In this document: one piece after another, positions 52,621 to 62,502 of the stretch | Position numbering within the stretch: the first letter of the stretch is position 1 | Layout of the letters: every line of letters starts with the position of its first letter | Source of the DNA: an uncultured Serinicoccus sp. | GTDB taxonomy: Bacteria; Actinomycetota; Actinomycetes; Actinomycetales; Dermatophilaceae | Assembly (NCBI RefSeq): GCF_947487915.1 | Contig: NZ_CANKYH010000004.1 | Location: 124,001-188,000 of the forward strand | Direction: 5' to 3' | DNA length: 64,000 bases | Position numbers and translations under genes: made by a program | The notes under the pieces: generated by a model | What the model was told of the DNA's origin: nothing | The model's input: the letters and a program-made list of their open reading frames with translations, nothing else | The model's database searches: none

Positions 52621-53207
52621 GGGGCCGCGCCCGCGGTCGCCACCCGTGCCACCCTGGTGCCCGCCGCGCGGTCGTGGATGCCGCGGCCCCCGGCGAGCGC
52701 CGGTGCGGCGCACAGCACCGCCAGAGCCAGTGAGAGGACCACCAGGGCCAGGCCCCAGCCCTCCTGGACCTCCAGGATGCCCCTGGCCGCGCCGAGGTGC
52801 GCCAGCTGCCAGGGAAGGGCCTTGACGACGTTGCGCAGCCAGATCGCAGAGCGGCTCGGCGGCCCGCCGTCCAGGGCTGTCACCACCAGACCCGCCCACC
52901 GCTTGCCCAGCGTGGCCTGCCGGGAAGAGGACTCGGTGAGCGCGAGGTAGCACACGTAGGGGACGACGGTGGCCAGCGTGATGGCGATGTCGGAGGCCAG
53001 CAGGGAGCCCGGCGAGACGGTGAAGGTGGCAGAGAGCCCGAGCGCCGGTCGCAGCACGAGGCCCGCGATGGTCAGCACCCCGAGCCACAGCCCCACGACC
53101 GCCCAGTCGGCGAGCCACGACCCCACCCTGGCCCGCGGCGAGGGGCGCCACGACGCGGGCGCTCTCGTCGGGGGCGCGGACGGCATACCCGTGAGCCTGT
53201 CAGGCAC
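52617..53207 (-). CDS. RDD-family membrane protein
   Basis: A 196-residue protein with an RDD domain: [20 protein letters not shown], a second membrane segment ending in [12 protein letters not shown], and [13 protein letters not shown], followed by two more hydrophobic segments. It should sit in the inner membrane; transport or scaffold function is unknown. The GTG at 53207 overlaps the aminotransferase stop by 8 bp; an ATG at 53186 is an alternative start. Its stop overlaps xerC's start. Confidence 0.82.
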   Translation of the reverse strand: MPDRLTGMPSAPPTRAPASWRPSPRARVGSWLADWAVVGLWLGVLTIAGLVLRPALGLSATFTVSPGSLLASDIAITLATVVPYVCYLALTESSSRQATLGKRWAGLVVTALDGGPPSRSAIWLRNVVKALPWQLAHLGAARGILEVQEGWGLALVVLSLALAVLCAAPALAGGRGIHDRAAGTRVARVATAGAAP

Positions 53208-54363
53208 CGCCGAGACGGTGCAGGCGGCGCGCCGCCTCCCGCAGAACCTCGTCCTGCTTGCAGAAGGCGAAGCGCACCAGGCTGCGCACCGGCGCGGGGT
53301 CGTCGCAGAACACCGAGACCGGGACGCCGACCAGGCCCAGCTCCTCCGGCATGCGGCGGCAGAAGTCGACCGCGTCCTCGACGCCGTGCGGCGCGAGGTC
53401 GGCGATGACGAAGTAGCTGCCCTGGCAGGGGCTGACCGGCACCCCGACCTCCCCGAGCGCCTCGACCAGCAGGTCCCGCTTGCCCTGCAGCTGTCGGGCG
53501 AAGCCGTGGAAGAAGTCGTCGGGCATCGACAGGCCGTGCGCGACCGCCGGCTGCAGGTGCGTCACCCCGACGAAGGTGAGGAACTGCTTCACCGCCGCGA
53601 CCGCGTCGACCAGCTCCCGCGGCCCGCTCACCCAGCCGGTCTTCCACCCGGTGAGGGAGAAGGTCTTGCCCACCGAGGAGATGGTCAGCGTCCGCTCGAA
53701 CATCCCCGGTAGCCCGGCGATGGGGAGGTGGCGCCGCCCGTCGAAGACCAGGTGCTCGTACACCTCGTCGGAGACGACCACGAGGTCGTGCTCACGCGCG
53801 AGCGCGGCGATGCCGTCCAGCTCGGTGGCGGTGAAGACCTTGCCGGTCGGGTTGTGCGGGGTGTTGAGCACGAGGACGCGGGTGCGGTCGGTCACGGCCG
53901 CGCGCAGCTCCTCGAGGTCCAGGGACAGGTCGGGGAAGCGCAGCTGCACGCTGCGGCGCACCCCGCCGGCCATCGCGACCGCAGCGCCGTAGGAGTCGTA
54001 GGACGGCTCGATGACCAGGACCTCCTCCCCGGGCTCGACCAGGGCGATGAGCGAGGCGGCGATCGCCTCGGTCGCGCCGACCGTGACGAGGACCTGCGTC
54101 TGCGGGTCCAGCGGTATGCCGTACCACCGCTCCTGGTGCTCGGCCACCGCCTCGCGCAGCACGGGGAGGCCGCGGGCCGGGGCGTACTGGTTGAGGCCTT
54201 CCTGCAGGCCGCGCGCCGCGAGGTCGAGCATCTCCTGCGGGCCGTCGGTGTCCGGGAAACCCTGACCGAGGTTGACCGCGTCGAACTGCAGGGCACGCTG
54301 GGTCATCTCGGCGAAGACGCTGGTGCCGAACGGCTGGAGTCGCTGGACGAGAGGATCGCTCAT
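53200..54363 (-). CDS. PLP-dependent class I/II aminotransferase
   Basis: A 387-residue fold-type I aminotransferase. Features are [64 protein letters not shown] and the PLP-lysine segment [16 protein letters not shown]. It is close to the kynurenine/methionine/N-succinyl-DAP aminotransferase subgroup; I cannot choose a substrate from sequence. The ATG at 54363 lies 6 bp after TACCGT on the minus strand. It leads an overlapping trio with the RDD gene and xerC. Confidence 0.9.
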   Translation of the reverse strand: MSDPLVQRLQPFGTSVFAEMTQRALQFDAVNLGQGFPDTDGPQEMLDLAARGLQEGLNQYAPARGLPVLREAVAEHQERWYGIPLDPQTQVLVTVGATEAIAASLIALVEPGEEVLVIEPSYDSYGAAVAMAGGVRRSVQLRFPDLSLDLEELRAAVTDRTRVLVLNTPHNPTGKVFTATELDGIAALAREHDLVVVSDEVYEHLVFDGRRHLPIAGLPGMFERTLTISSVGKTFSLTGWKTGWVSGPRELVDAVAAVKQFLTFVGVTHLQPAVAHGLSMPDDFFHGFARQLQGKRDLLVEALGEVGVPVSPCQGSYFVIADLAPHGVEDAVDFCRRMPEELGLVGVPVSVFCDDPAPVRSLVRFAFCKQDEVLREAARRLHRLGGA

Positions 54364-54536
54364 CGGACCACGGTATCGATTCGTCCGAAGACCGGCCGCT
54401 GCCGTACCCTGGGCCCTACGTGCGTCTCGTCCTGCCCTCGGGTCGGTGCGACGCGCGAATTCGCGCCCGGGCGCGACCGGTGCACACCGCATACCTCTTC
54501 GGTAGGCGGCTCGTCACCGGTGGCGCACCCTGCGGT

Positions 54537-54564
54537 CCCACGTCCGTGCCAGCACGGACGTGGG
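54537..54564 (+). promoter_or_regulatory. Perfect hairpin in the rpsB leader
   Basis: CCCACGTCCGTGC (54537-54549) and GCACGGACGTGGG (54552-54564) form a 13-bp perfect stem 57 nt before the rpsB ATG. A TACCCT box at 54405-54410 may be the promoter -10, leaving a leader of about 200 nt. An attenuator or S2-binding structure is plausible but unproven. The rest of 54364-54621 holds no gene. Confidence 0.5.
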
Positions 54565-54621
54565 TGGGGAGCGTCCCCGGGCCAGGACACAACTGCCATC
54601 GAGAAGAAAGCGAGACACGGC

Positions 54622-55632
54622 ATGGCCGTCGTCACCATGCGCCAGCTCCTGGAGAGCGGCGTCCACTTCGGGCACCAGACCCGTCGCTGGAACCCCAAGA
54701 TGAAGCGCTTCATCATGACCGAGCGCAACGGCATCTACATCATCGACCTGCAGCAGTCGCTGACCTACCTCAACGAGGCCTACGACTTTGTCAAGCAGAC
54801 CGTCGCGCACGGTGGGTCGATCATGTTCGTCGGCACCAAGAAGCAGGCCCAGGAGTCCATCGCCGAGCAGGCCACGCGCGTGGGGATGCCCTACGTCAAC
54901 CACCGCTGGCTGGGCGGCATGCTCACCAACTTCCAGACCGTCTCCAAGCGCCTGACGCGCATGAAGGAGCTCGAGGAGATCGACTTCGACGACGTGGCCG
55001 GCAGCGGCCGCACGAAGAAGGAGCTCCTCATGATGCGTCGCGAGTACGAGAAGCTGTCCAAGACGCTGGGCGGCATCCGGGACATGCAGAAGGTGCCCTC
55101 GGCCGTCTGGGTCGTCGACACCAAGAAGGAGCACCTGGCCGTCACCGAGGCCCGCAAGCTCGGTCTGCCGGTCATCGCGATCCTCGACACCAACTGCGAC
55201 CCGGACGAGGTCGACTACAAGATCCCGGGCAACGACGACGCGATCCGCTCGGTCACCCTGCTGACCCGCGTGGTCGCCGACGCGGTCGCCGACGGTCTCA
55301 TCTCCCGCTCCGGCGGCAGCAGCGCCACCTCCGGCGAGGAGGCGGGCACCGCCAACGAGCCGATGGCCGAGTGGGAGCGCGAGCTGCTCGCCGGCTCCGA
55401 GGAGTCCGCGCCCACCGTGGGGGCCGAGCAGGCCACCTCTGAGGACGCGAACGCGGCCGCGGCCGGTGCCGAGGCCGAGGAGACGCAGGCGGCCGACGCC
55501 GCGACGGACACCGCCGAGGCGACCGAGGCCGCGGCGGACACCGCCGAGGCGAGCGAGCCCACCGAGGCCGTGGCCGAGACCCCCGAGGCGGGCGAGCCCA
55601 CCGAGGCGGCCGCCGAGACCACCCAGTCCTGA
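54622..55632 (+). CDS. rpsB: 30S ribosomal protein S2
   Basis: Residues 1-235 are canonical S2: [70 protein letters not shown] and [20 protein letters not shown]. The C-terminal ~100 residues are an acidic Ala/Glu/Thr-rich extension with [14 protein letters not shown] repeats, common in high-G+C actinobacteria. The ATG at 54622 is preceded by a long leader with a strong hairpin. tsf follows after 32 bp. Confidence 0.97.
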   Translation: MAVVTMRQLLESGVHFGHQTRRWNPKMKRFIMTERNGIYIIDLQQSLTYLNEAYDFVKQTVAHGGSIMFVGTKKQAQESIAEQATRVGMPYVNHRWLGGMLTNFQTVSKRLTRMKELEEIDFDDVAGSGRTKKELLMMRREYEKLSKTLGGIRDMQKVPSAVWVVDTKKEHLAVTEARKLGLPVIAILDTNCDPDEVDYKIPGNDDAIRSVTLLTRVVADAVADGLISRSGGSSATSGEEAGTANEPMAEWERELLAGSEESAPTVGAEQATSEDANAAAAGAEAEETQAADAATDTAEATEAAADTAEASEPTEAVAETPEAGEPTEAAAETTQS

Positions 55633-55664
55633 CCCCTCCCTCACGAAGGAGCTAGCAAGCACTC

Positions 55665-56492
<828 letters not shown>

Positions 56493-56520
56493 CACCAGCC
56501 TGAGCGCCGCTCCGCACCGA

Positions 56521-56560
56521 CCGGAAGGCCGGGTCCGCACCGTCGGGCCCGGCCTTCCGG
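56521..56560 (+). terminator. rpsB-tsf terminator
   Basis: CCGGAAGGCCGGG (56521-56533) pairs perfectly with CCCGGCCTTCCGG (56548-56560), 28 bp after the tsf stop. Confidence 0.9.
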
Positions 56561-56663
56561 CGTCGGCGCGGGTCGTGGGCGCACGGGTATGCCGCAGCTG
56601 CAGGGATCCTGTCCGACCGGGGTCGAGGTGGTCGGCGAGGCCCGGGGGAGGCAGGATGAGGCG

Positions 56664-57551
56664 GTGTCCGCCGACCTGAGTGCCGAGCTGGTCGCCGTGG
56701 TGACGGCGGTCGACGACGACCGGCCCCTGGTGCTCACGTCGGGGGAGCGCCCCCGGCTCCCGGCCGGACCGCTGCGCTCGGAGCACCGCTCGATGCAGGC
56801 CGGGCTCAGCGCCTGGGTCGAGGAGCAGACGGGGCACCGGCTGGGCTACGTCGAGCAGCTCTACACCTTCGCCGACGGCGACCGCGAGGCACGCCGGGCC
56901 ATCTCGGTCTCCTACCTCGGGCTGACGAGAGCCGTGTCCGGGACGCAGTGGCGGGACTGGTACGCCTTCTTCCCGTGGGAGGACCACCGCGCCACCGAGA
57001 GCCCGCGGACGTCGGGGGCCGGGCTGGTGGAGCGGACCGTGGCCCCGCTGCTGTCCGAGTGGGTGGCGCGCGCGCCGAGGGGTGGTCGCAGCGCCCGTCG
57101 GCGCCGGGCGGACATCTGTTTCGGGCTGGGCGGGCGCGCCTGGGCGCCCGAGCTGGCCCTGCAGCGCTACGAGCTGCTCTGGGAGGCCGGCCTCATCCCC
57201 GAGGCCGGGGCGTCCCTGGTGCCGGGCGACCCCATGGAGTCTGACCACCGCCGCATCCTCGCCACGGCGCTGTCCCGGCTGCGCGCGACGATCCAGTACC
57301 GGCCCGTGGTCTTCGAGCTCGTGCCCCGGACGTTCACCCTGGGTCGGTTGCAGCGCACCGTCGAGGCCCTCGCCGGGCGACGTCTGCACAAGCAGAACTT
57401 CCGGCGTCTGGTGACCGGGCAGGAGCTCGTCGAGGAGACGGGGGAGATCTCCCCGGACACCGGGGGGCGACCGGCCCGTCTCTACCGGTTCCGGCGGGCC
57501 GTGCTGGACGAGCGACAGGTGGCGGGCACGAAGCTCCCGACGCCGCGCTGA
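56664..57551 (+). CDS. NrtR-like regulator (degenerate Nudix + winged helix)
   Basis: A 295-residue protein. The N-terminal part has a Nudix-like fold, but the catalytic box REXXEE reads A-W-V-E-E-Q at residues 50-55, so it is probably not a hydrolase. The C-terminal ~75 residues match the winged helix of NrtR, the NAD-metabolism repressor: [37 protein letters not shown] and [14 protein letters not shown]-ribose is the usual NrtR effector. The GTG at 56664 lies 6 bp after CAGGAT; an ATG at 56589 is an alternative start. Target genes are unknown. Confidence 0.8.
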   Translation: MSADLSAELVAVVTAVDDDRPLVLTSGERPRLPAGPLRSEHRSMQAGLSAWVEEQTGHRLGYVEQLYTFADGDREARRAISVSYLGLTRAVSGTQWRDWYAFFPWEDHRATESPRTSGAGLVERTVAPLLSEWVARAPRGGRSARRRRADICFGLGGRAWAPELALQRYELLWEAGLIPEAGASLVPGDPMESDHRRILATALSRLRATIQYRPVVFELVPRTFTLGRLQRTVEALAGRRLHKQNFRRLVTGQELVEETGEISPDTGGRPARLYRFRRAVLDERQVAGTKLPTPR

Positions 57552-57642
57552 GGCAGCGGGGTGCTGGCCGGCGCGATCGCCGCACCCCGGTGCGTGTGGC
57601 AGGATCGAGCGACCGCCCAGCCTCGATCACCGGAGGACCCCC

Positions 57643-58422
57643 ATGAGCATGACCACGACCGCGCCCGCGCACCGGACCGCGACGAGCCACGACCTGTCCT
57701 CCCAGCACCCGGGTCGGGCGCGTCGCGTCCTGCTCAAGCTCTCCGGCGAGGCCTTCGGCGGAGGGCACGTCGGCGTCGACCCGGACGTGGTCAAGGGGAT
57801 CGCCCACCAGATCGCCGACGCGCACCGCGCCGGGGTGCAGATCGCCGTGGTCATCGGCGGGGGCAACTTCTTCCGCGGCGCCGAGCTCCAGCAGCGGGGC
57901 ATGGAGCGGGCCCGGGCGGACTACATGGGCATGCTGGGGACGGTGATGAACTGCCTCGCCCTGCAGGACTTCCTGGAGAAGGAGGGGGTGGACACCCGCG
58001 TCCAGACGGCCATCACCATGGGCCAGGTCGCCGAGCCTTACATCCCCCGCCGCGCCATGCGCCACCTCGAGAAGGGCCGGGTCGTCATCTTCGGTGCGGG
58101 CGCCGGTATGCCGTACTTCTCCACCGACACCGTCTCGGCGCAGCGGGCCCTGGAGATCAAGTGCGACCAGGTGCTCATGAGCAAGCACGGGGTGGACGGC
58201 GTCTACACGGCGGACCCGCGCACCGACGACCAGGCCCGCAAGCTGGAGGAGCTGACCTTCTCCGACGCCCTCGTCGGCAACCTGCGCGTCGTCGACGCTG
58301 CGGCGTTCAGCCTCTGCATGGACAACGAGCTGCCCATGCTCGTCTTCGGCATGGACGGCGAGGACTCCATCACCCGCGCGATCAAGGGTGAGAGGATCGG
58401 GACACTCGTGACGGCGGGCTGA
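57643..58422 (+). CDS. pyrH: Uridylate kinase
   Basis: Phosphorylates UMP to UDP. The 259-residue amino-acid-kinase-fold protein shows [69 protein letters not shown] and [17 protein letters not shown]. About 24 N-terminal residues precede the core; the ATG at 57643 is preceded by CCGGAGGA. frr follows after 56 bp. This pyrH-frr-cdsA-rlmN order is standard in actinobacteria. Confidence 0.96.
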   Translation: MSMTTTAPAHRTATSHDLSSQHPGRARRVLLKLSGEAFGGGHVGVDPDVVKGIAHQIADAHRAGVQIAVVIGGGNFFRGAELQQRGMERARADYMGMLGTVMNCLALQDFLEKEGVDTRVQTAITMGQVAEPYIPRRAMRHLEKGRVVIFGAGAGMPYFSTDTVSAQRALEIKCDQVLMSKHGVDGVYTADPRTDDQARKLEELTFSDALVGNLRVVDAAAFSLCMDNELPMLVFGMDGEDSITRAIKGERIGTLVTAG

Positions 58423-58478
58423 CCGCCGCACCGCCCGCACCAGCCGCACCACGACATACCACGCAAGGAGCACCCACG

Positions 58479-59045
58479 ATGTCCGAGGTCGTCGAGATGG
58501 CCCTCATGGAGGCCGAGGAGAAGATGGACAAGGCGCTGGAGGTGGCTCGCGAGGACATGGCGTCCATCCGCACCGGCCGCGCCCACCCGGGCATGTTCAC
58601 CAAGCTCCAGGTCGACTACTACGGCGCGCCCACCCCGCTGCAGCAGCTGGCCAGCTTCAGCATCCAGGACGCCCGCACGGTGCTCATCACCCCCTACGAC
58701 AGGTCGGCGATGAAGGACATCGAGAAGGCGCTGCGGGAGGCCGATCTGGGGGCCAACCCCAGCAACGACGGCAACGCCATCCGGATCGTCATGCCGCAGC
58801 TCACCGAGGAGCGCCGGCGTGAGTACATCAAGCTGGCCCACGCCAAGGGGGAGGACGCCAAGGTCACCGTGCGGCACGTGCGCCGGCACGCCAAGGACGT
58901 CATCGACCGGGCCGTCAAGGACGGCGAGATCGGTGAGGACGACGGCACCCGGGGCGAGAAGGAGCTCGAGGCCCTCACCCGGCGGCACGTCGAGGTCGTC
59001 GACGACATCCTCAAGCACAAGGAGGCCGAGCTGCTCGAGGTGTGA
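58479..59045 (+). CDS. frr: Ribosome recycling factor
   Basis: A 188-residue protein that dissociates post-termination ribosomes with EF-G. Features are [20 protein letters not shown], the hinge loop [35 protein letters not shown] and [20 protein letters not shown]. An AAGGAG site precedes the ATG at 58479. Confidence 0.97.
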   Translation: MSEVVEMALMEAEEKMDKALEVAREDMASIRTGRAHPGMFTKLQVDYYGAPTPLQQLASFSIQDARTVLITPYDRSAMKDIEKALREADLGANPSNDGNAIRIVMPQLTEERRREYIKLAHAKGEDAKVTVRHVRRHAKDVIDRAVKDGEIGEDDGTRGEKELEALTRRHVEVVDDILKHKEAELLEV

Positions 59046-59073
59046 GCAGCTCAGCCCGAGGGGGAGGGACCCG

Positions 59074-59967
59074 ATGACCGAGCCGAGCGCCACGGCCCCC
59101 GCGACGCCGGACCCCGTCACGCGGCGGGCGGCCCGGACGGCCCGCCGCCCGGGTCGCTCGGGCCGACCCTCCCGGGCCGGCCGCAACCTCCCCGCCGCCA
59201 TCGGGGTCGGGGTCGGCCTGGTGCTCGTGATCCTGGCCAGCCTGGTCTTCTGGAAGGCCGCCTTCGTCTACCTCGTCACCGCCGCGGCGCTGGTCGGTGT
59301 CTGGGAGCTGGACCACGCGTTGCGCACGGGGCGGGTCGACCCGCCCCGGGTGCCGGTCTTCGTCTCGGTCGGACTGGTGCCGCTCGCCTACTACCAGGGG
59401 GCGGACGCGCTCGCGGTCGGCTTCGCCACCGCCACGGCGCTCATCCTGGTCTGGCGCAGCATCGGATCCCCGAGGGACGCCGCCCGCGACGTCGCCGGCG
59501 GTGTCTACATCGTCGCCTACGTCCCCCTGCTCGCCGCGATCGCCTCGCTCATGCTGGCGCAGCCGGACGGCGTCGGCCGGATCATCACCTTCATCCTGGT
59601 CACCGTGGCCTCCGACACCGGGGGGTATGCCGTGGGTGTGCTGCGCGGGCGCACCCCCATGTCGCCCTCGTTGTCCCCGAAGAAGTCCTGGGAGGGCTTC
59701 GCGGGGTCGGTCGCCACCAGCGCCGTGGTGGGTGCCGTGTGCGTGTTCCTCTTCCTGGACGGCGCCTGGTGGGCGGGTCTGGTGGTGGGTGCGTGCGCTG
59801 CCGCCTTCGCGACCGTGGGGGACCTGGCCGAGTCCGCGATCAAGCGCGACCTCGGCATCAAGGACATGGGCAGCATCCTGCCCGGGCACGGTGGCGTGAT
59901 GGACCGTCTCGACTCCCTCGTCGTGACCGCACCCGTCTGCTGGGCGCTGCTGCACCTGCTGGTCTGA
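59074..59967 (+). CDS. cdsA: Phosphatidate cytidylyltransferase
   Basis: Makes CDP-diacylglycerol from phosphatidate and CTP in the membrane. The 297-residue protein has a basic N-terminus, about eight membrane segments and the CDS signature SPKKSWEGFAGS with GDLAESAIKRDLGIKDMGSI, then LPGHGGVMDRLDS. The ATG at 59074 has GGGAGGG upstream, 28 bp after frr. Confidence 0.95.
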   Translation: MTEPSATAPATPDPVTRRAARTARRPGRSGRPSRAGRNLPAAIGVGVGLVLVILASLVFWKAAFVYLVTAAALVGVWELDHALRTGRVDPPRVPVFVSVGLVPLAYYQGADALAVGFATATALILVWRSIGSPRDAARDVAGGVYIVAYVPLLAAIASLMLAQPDGVGRIITFILVTVASDTGGYAVGVLRGRTPMSPSLSPKKSWEGFAGSVATSAVVGAVCVFLFLDGAWWAGLVVGACAAAFATVGDLAESAIKRDLGIKDMGSILPGHGGVMDRLDSLVVTAPVCWALLHLLV

Positions 59968-59990
59968 GTCCCTGAGACACTGGGAGGGCC

Positions 59991-61166
59991 ATGACGACCG
60001 ATCTCCCCGCCCCGACCGCCGCCCGACCCGTCCCCGGCCAGCTCACCTTTCAAGCGCCCCGCCGCGGCAAGGCCCCGACCCACCTCGCCGACCACGACCT
60101 GGCGGGGCGCAAGGAGTGGGCCACCGAGCTGGGCATCCCCGGCTTCCGCGCCGACCAGGTGAGCCGCCACTACTTCGAGCGGCTGGTCACCGACCCCGAC
60201 CAGATGACCGACCTGCCGAAGGCCGGCCGGCGCGAGCTCGTCGAGGGCCTGCTGCCCCCGCTGCTCACCCCGGTGCGCGCCCTGTCCGCCGACGACGGTG
60301 CGACGCTGAAGCAGGTGCACCGGCTGCACGACGGCGCCATGGTCGAGTCGGTGCTCATGCGCTACCCCGGCCGGGTGACCATGTGCATCTCCAGCCAGGC
60401 CGGGTGCGGGATGAACTGCCCCTTCTGCGCGACCGGCCAGGCGGGGCTCACCCGCAACCTGTCGACCGCCGAGATCGTGGAGCAGGTCGTCGCCGCGGCC
60501 CGGGCGCTGCGGCACGGCCAGCTGGCCGGGGGGGAGGGCGACGGGGACGCCGCCGAGCAGGTGCGGGTCAGCAATGTCGTCTTCATGGGGATGGGCGAGG
60601 CGCTGGCCAACTACAAGGCGTCCCTGGGCGCGATCCACCGTCTCGTCGACCCCTCGCCGCACGGCCTGGGCATGTCGGCGAGGGGGGTGACCATGTCGAC
60701 CGTCGGGCTGGCCCCGGCCATCGACAAGCTGGCTGGCGAGGGCATCCCCGTCACGCTGGCCCTGTCCCTGCACGCCCCGGATGACGAGCTGCGCGACGAG
60801 CTGGTGCCGATCAACACCCGCTGGAAGGTGGATGAGGCCCTCGACGCCGCCCGTCGCTACTTCGAGACGACGGGTCGACGGGTGTCCATCGAGTACGCCC
60901 TCATCCGCGACATCAACGACCAGGCGTGGCGGGCCGACCTGCTGGGCGAGAAGCTCAACGCGCGCGGGCGCGGGTGGGTGCACGTCAACCCCATCCCGCT
61001 GAACCCGACGCCGGGGAGCAAGTGGACCGCCTCCCGCCGCGGGGTCGAGCAGCAGTTCGTCGAGCGGCTGCTGGCCCACGGGATCCCCACGACCGTGCGC
61101 GACACCCGTGGCTCGGACATCGACGGCGCCTGCGGGCAGCTGGCGGCGACCGCCGAGCCCACCTGA
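59991..61166 (+). CDS. rlmN: Dual-specificity 23S rRNA/tRNA adenine-C2 methyltransferase
   Basis: Radical-SAM enzyme forming m2A in 23S rRNA (A2503) and tRNA (A37). The 391-residue protein has the CxxxCxxC cluster motif (C139, C143, C146 in GCGMNCPFC), [40 protein letters not shown] and [13 protein letters not shown]. The C-terminal cysteine that resolves the intermediate is in DGACGQL. GACACT lies 9 bp before the ATG. It converges on the LOG gene with 9 bp between. Confidence 0.96.
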   Translation: MTTDLPAPTAARPVPGQLTFQAPRRGKAPTHLADHDLAGRKEWATELGIPGFRADQVSRHYFERLVTDPDQMTDLPKAGRRELVEGLLPPLLTPVRALSADDGATLKQVHRLHDGAMVESVLMRYPGRVTMCISSQAGCGMNCPFCATGQAGLTRNLSTAEIVEQVVAAARALRHGQLAGGEGDGDAAEQVRVSNVVFMGMGEALANYKASLGAIHRLVDPSPHGLGMSARGVTMSTVGLAPAIDKLAGEGIPVTLALSLHAPDDELRDELVPINTRWKVDEALDAARRYFETTGRRVSIEYALIRDINDQAWRADLLGEKLNARGRGWVHVNPIPLNPTPGSKWTASRRGVEQQFVERLLAHGIPTTVRDTRGSDIDGACGQLAATAEPT

Positions 61167-61175
61167 CGGCAGGCC

Positions 61176-62387
61176 TCAGCGCAGGAGGTCCGCGGCCTCC
61201 TGCACGGTGTCGACCAGGTGCAGGGCACCCGACATCGGCCGCCCGGCGGCGAGCGCTCCCAGCAGCGGCCAGACGGGCAACCGGGTCGTCCAGTGCTCCC
61301 GGCCCACCAGGACCACGGGGCTGAGCCCGTCCTCGGCGTCCACCTCGTAGTAGAGCCGGGTCGCCATCTGGAAGACCTCCTGCACCGTCCCGGCAGCCCC
61401 GGGCAGGACGACGAGGCCGTGCCGGGACCGCGCGAGGAGCAGGTCCTCGCGCAGCGCGTTGGAGAAGAACTTCGCGATGAGCTGGCCGAAGGCGTTCGGC
61501 GGCTCGTGGCCGTAGTACCACGTGGGGATGCCCACGCTGCGCAATCGGCGGGGGCCTGCGGCCTCGCCGGTCCCGGCCTCGGCCCGCAGCCGCAGCGCCG
61601 GCCGCGCCCAGTCCCCGATGTCCGGTGCGAAGTCGGGCACCTGCCCCAGCTCCTGCAGGGCCCGGTCGAGCACTTCCTCGTCGCCGGCCCAGGCCCCGAG
61701 GTTGGCGGCCTCCATGGCACCCGGACCGCCGCCGGTCAGGACCACGGCGCCGCCGACGGCGAGACGGTGGCCGAGCAGCGCCGCAGCGGCGAAGTCCTCC
61801 GTCCCCCGTCGCAGCGCGTGCCCGCCCATGACGCCGACGACCCTCCGGCCGTCCAGGGCGGCGACGAGGGCGTCGGTCATGGCGTCGTCGTGGATCGCGC
61901 GCAGCGCCGTGACGTAGGCGTCGTGGCGCAGCGTCGCGTCCGCGGACCAGCGGTAGGCGCGCGCGTCCGGGGTGCCGTCGTACCCGTGCTCGTCCAGGCC
62001 GGCGTAGAGCTCCTGCGCGGTGTAGAGGTGGGCCCGGTAGGGGTCGACGGGCGCATGCGGCGCGGCCGGGAAGACGAGGGCCCCGGCCCGGCGCAGGTGC
62101 GCCTCGATCTCGGCGTCCAGGCGACCGCCGAGCACCACCAGGTCGCCCAGGTCGTCGCGGGCCAGCAGCAGCTCGCGGTCGAGGGTGAGGTCCAGGCCCT
62201 GGACCCGCAGCGGCGGCAGCGGACCCTCGGCCTGCAGCCAGCGCCGCCAGGTGCCGGGGTCCTCGACCTCGCGGTGGTCAGGGCACGGGCGCGGCTCGAC
62301 GCGGCCGTAGCGCACCTCGAAGGTCTCTCCCGCACCGACCGGCCGGTCGCAGACCTGCTCGCTGACCGGGCCCTGGCGCTGCTGCAT
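61176..62387 (-). CDS. LOG-family (Rossmann-fold nucleotide-binding) protein
   Basis: A 403-residue protein. The C-terminal ~230 residues resemble the LOG/TIGR00730 fold: GVMGGHALRRG, VVLTGGGPGAMEAANLGAW, NALREDLLLARSRHGLVVLP and GAAGTVQEVFQMATR, where the usual PGGxGTxxE motif reads PGAAGTVQE. The N-terminal ~170 residues are an extra domain I cannot name. LOG proteins are nucleotide 5'-monophosphate phosphoribohydrolases; activity here is uncertain because of the altered loop. The ATG at 62387 lies 8 bp after TAGGGT. Confidence 0.8.
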   Translation of the reverse strand: MQQRQGPVSEQVCDRPVGAGETFEVRYGRVEPRPCPDHREVEDPGTWRRWLQAEGPLPPLRVQGLDLTLDRELLLARDDLGDLVVLGGRLDAEIEAHLRRAGALVFPAAPHAPVDPYRAHLYTAQELYAGLDEHGYDGTPDARAYRWSADATLRHDAYVTALRAIHDDAMTDALVAALDGRRVVGVMGGHALRRGTEDFAAAALLGHRLAVGGAVVLTGGGPGAMEAANLGAWAGDEEVLDRALQELGQVPDFAPDIGDWARPALRLRAEAGTGEAAGPRRLRSVGIPTWYYGHEPPNAFGQLIAKFFSNALREDLLLARSRHGLVVLPGAAGTVQEVFQMATRLYYEVDAEDGLSPVVLVGREHWTTRLPVWPLLGALAAGRPMSGALHLVDTVQEAADLLR

Positions 62388-62502
62388 ACCGTGGGACCCT
62401 AGCGGCCGACGTCCGCGGCCCCCGGCACCGCCCGTCGCGCGCGCACGACCGCCCGGCGCCCGGTGCTGGCGCGCGGCCGTCCCGCGGGTGTGTGATGGCC
62501 CC

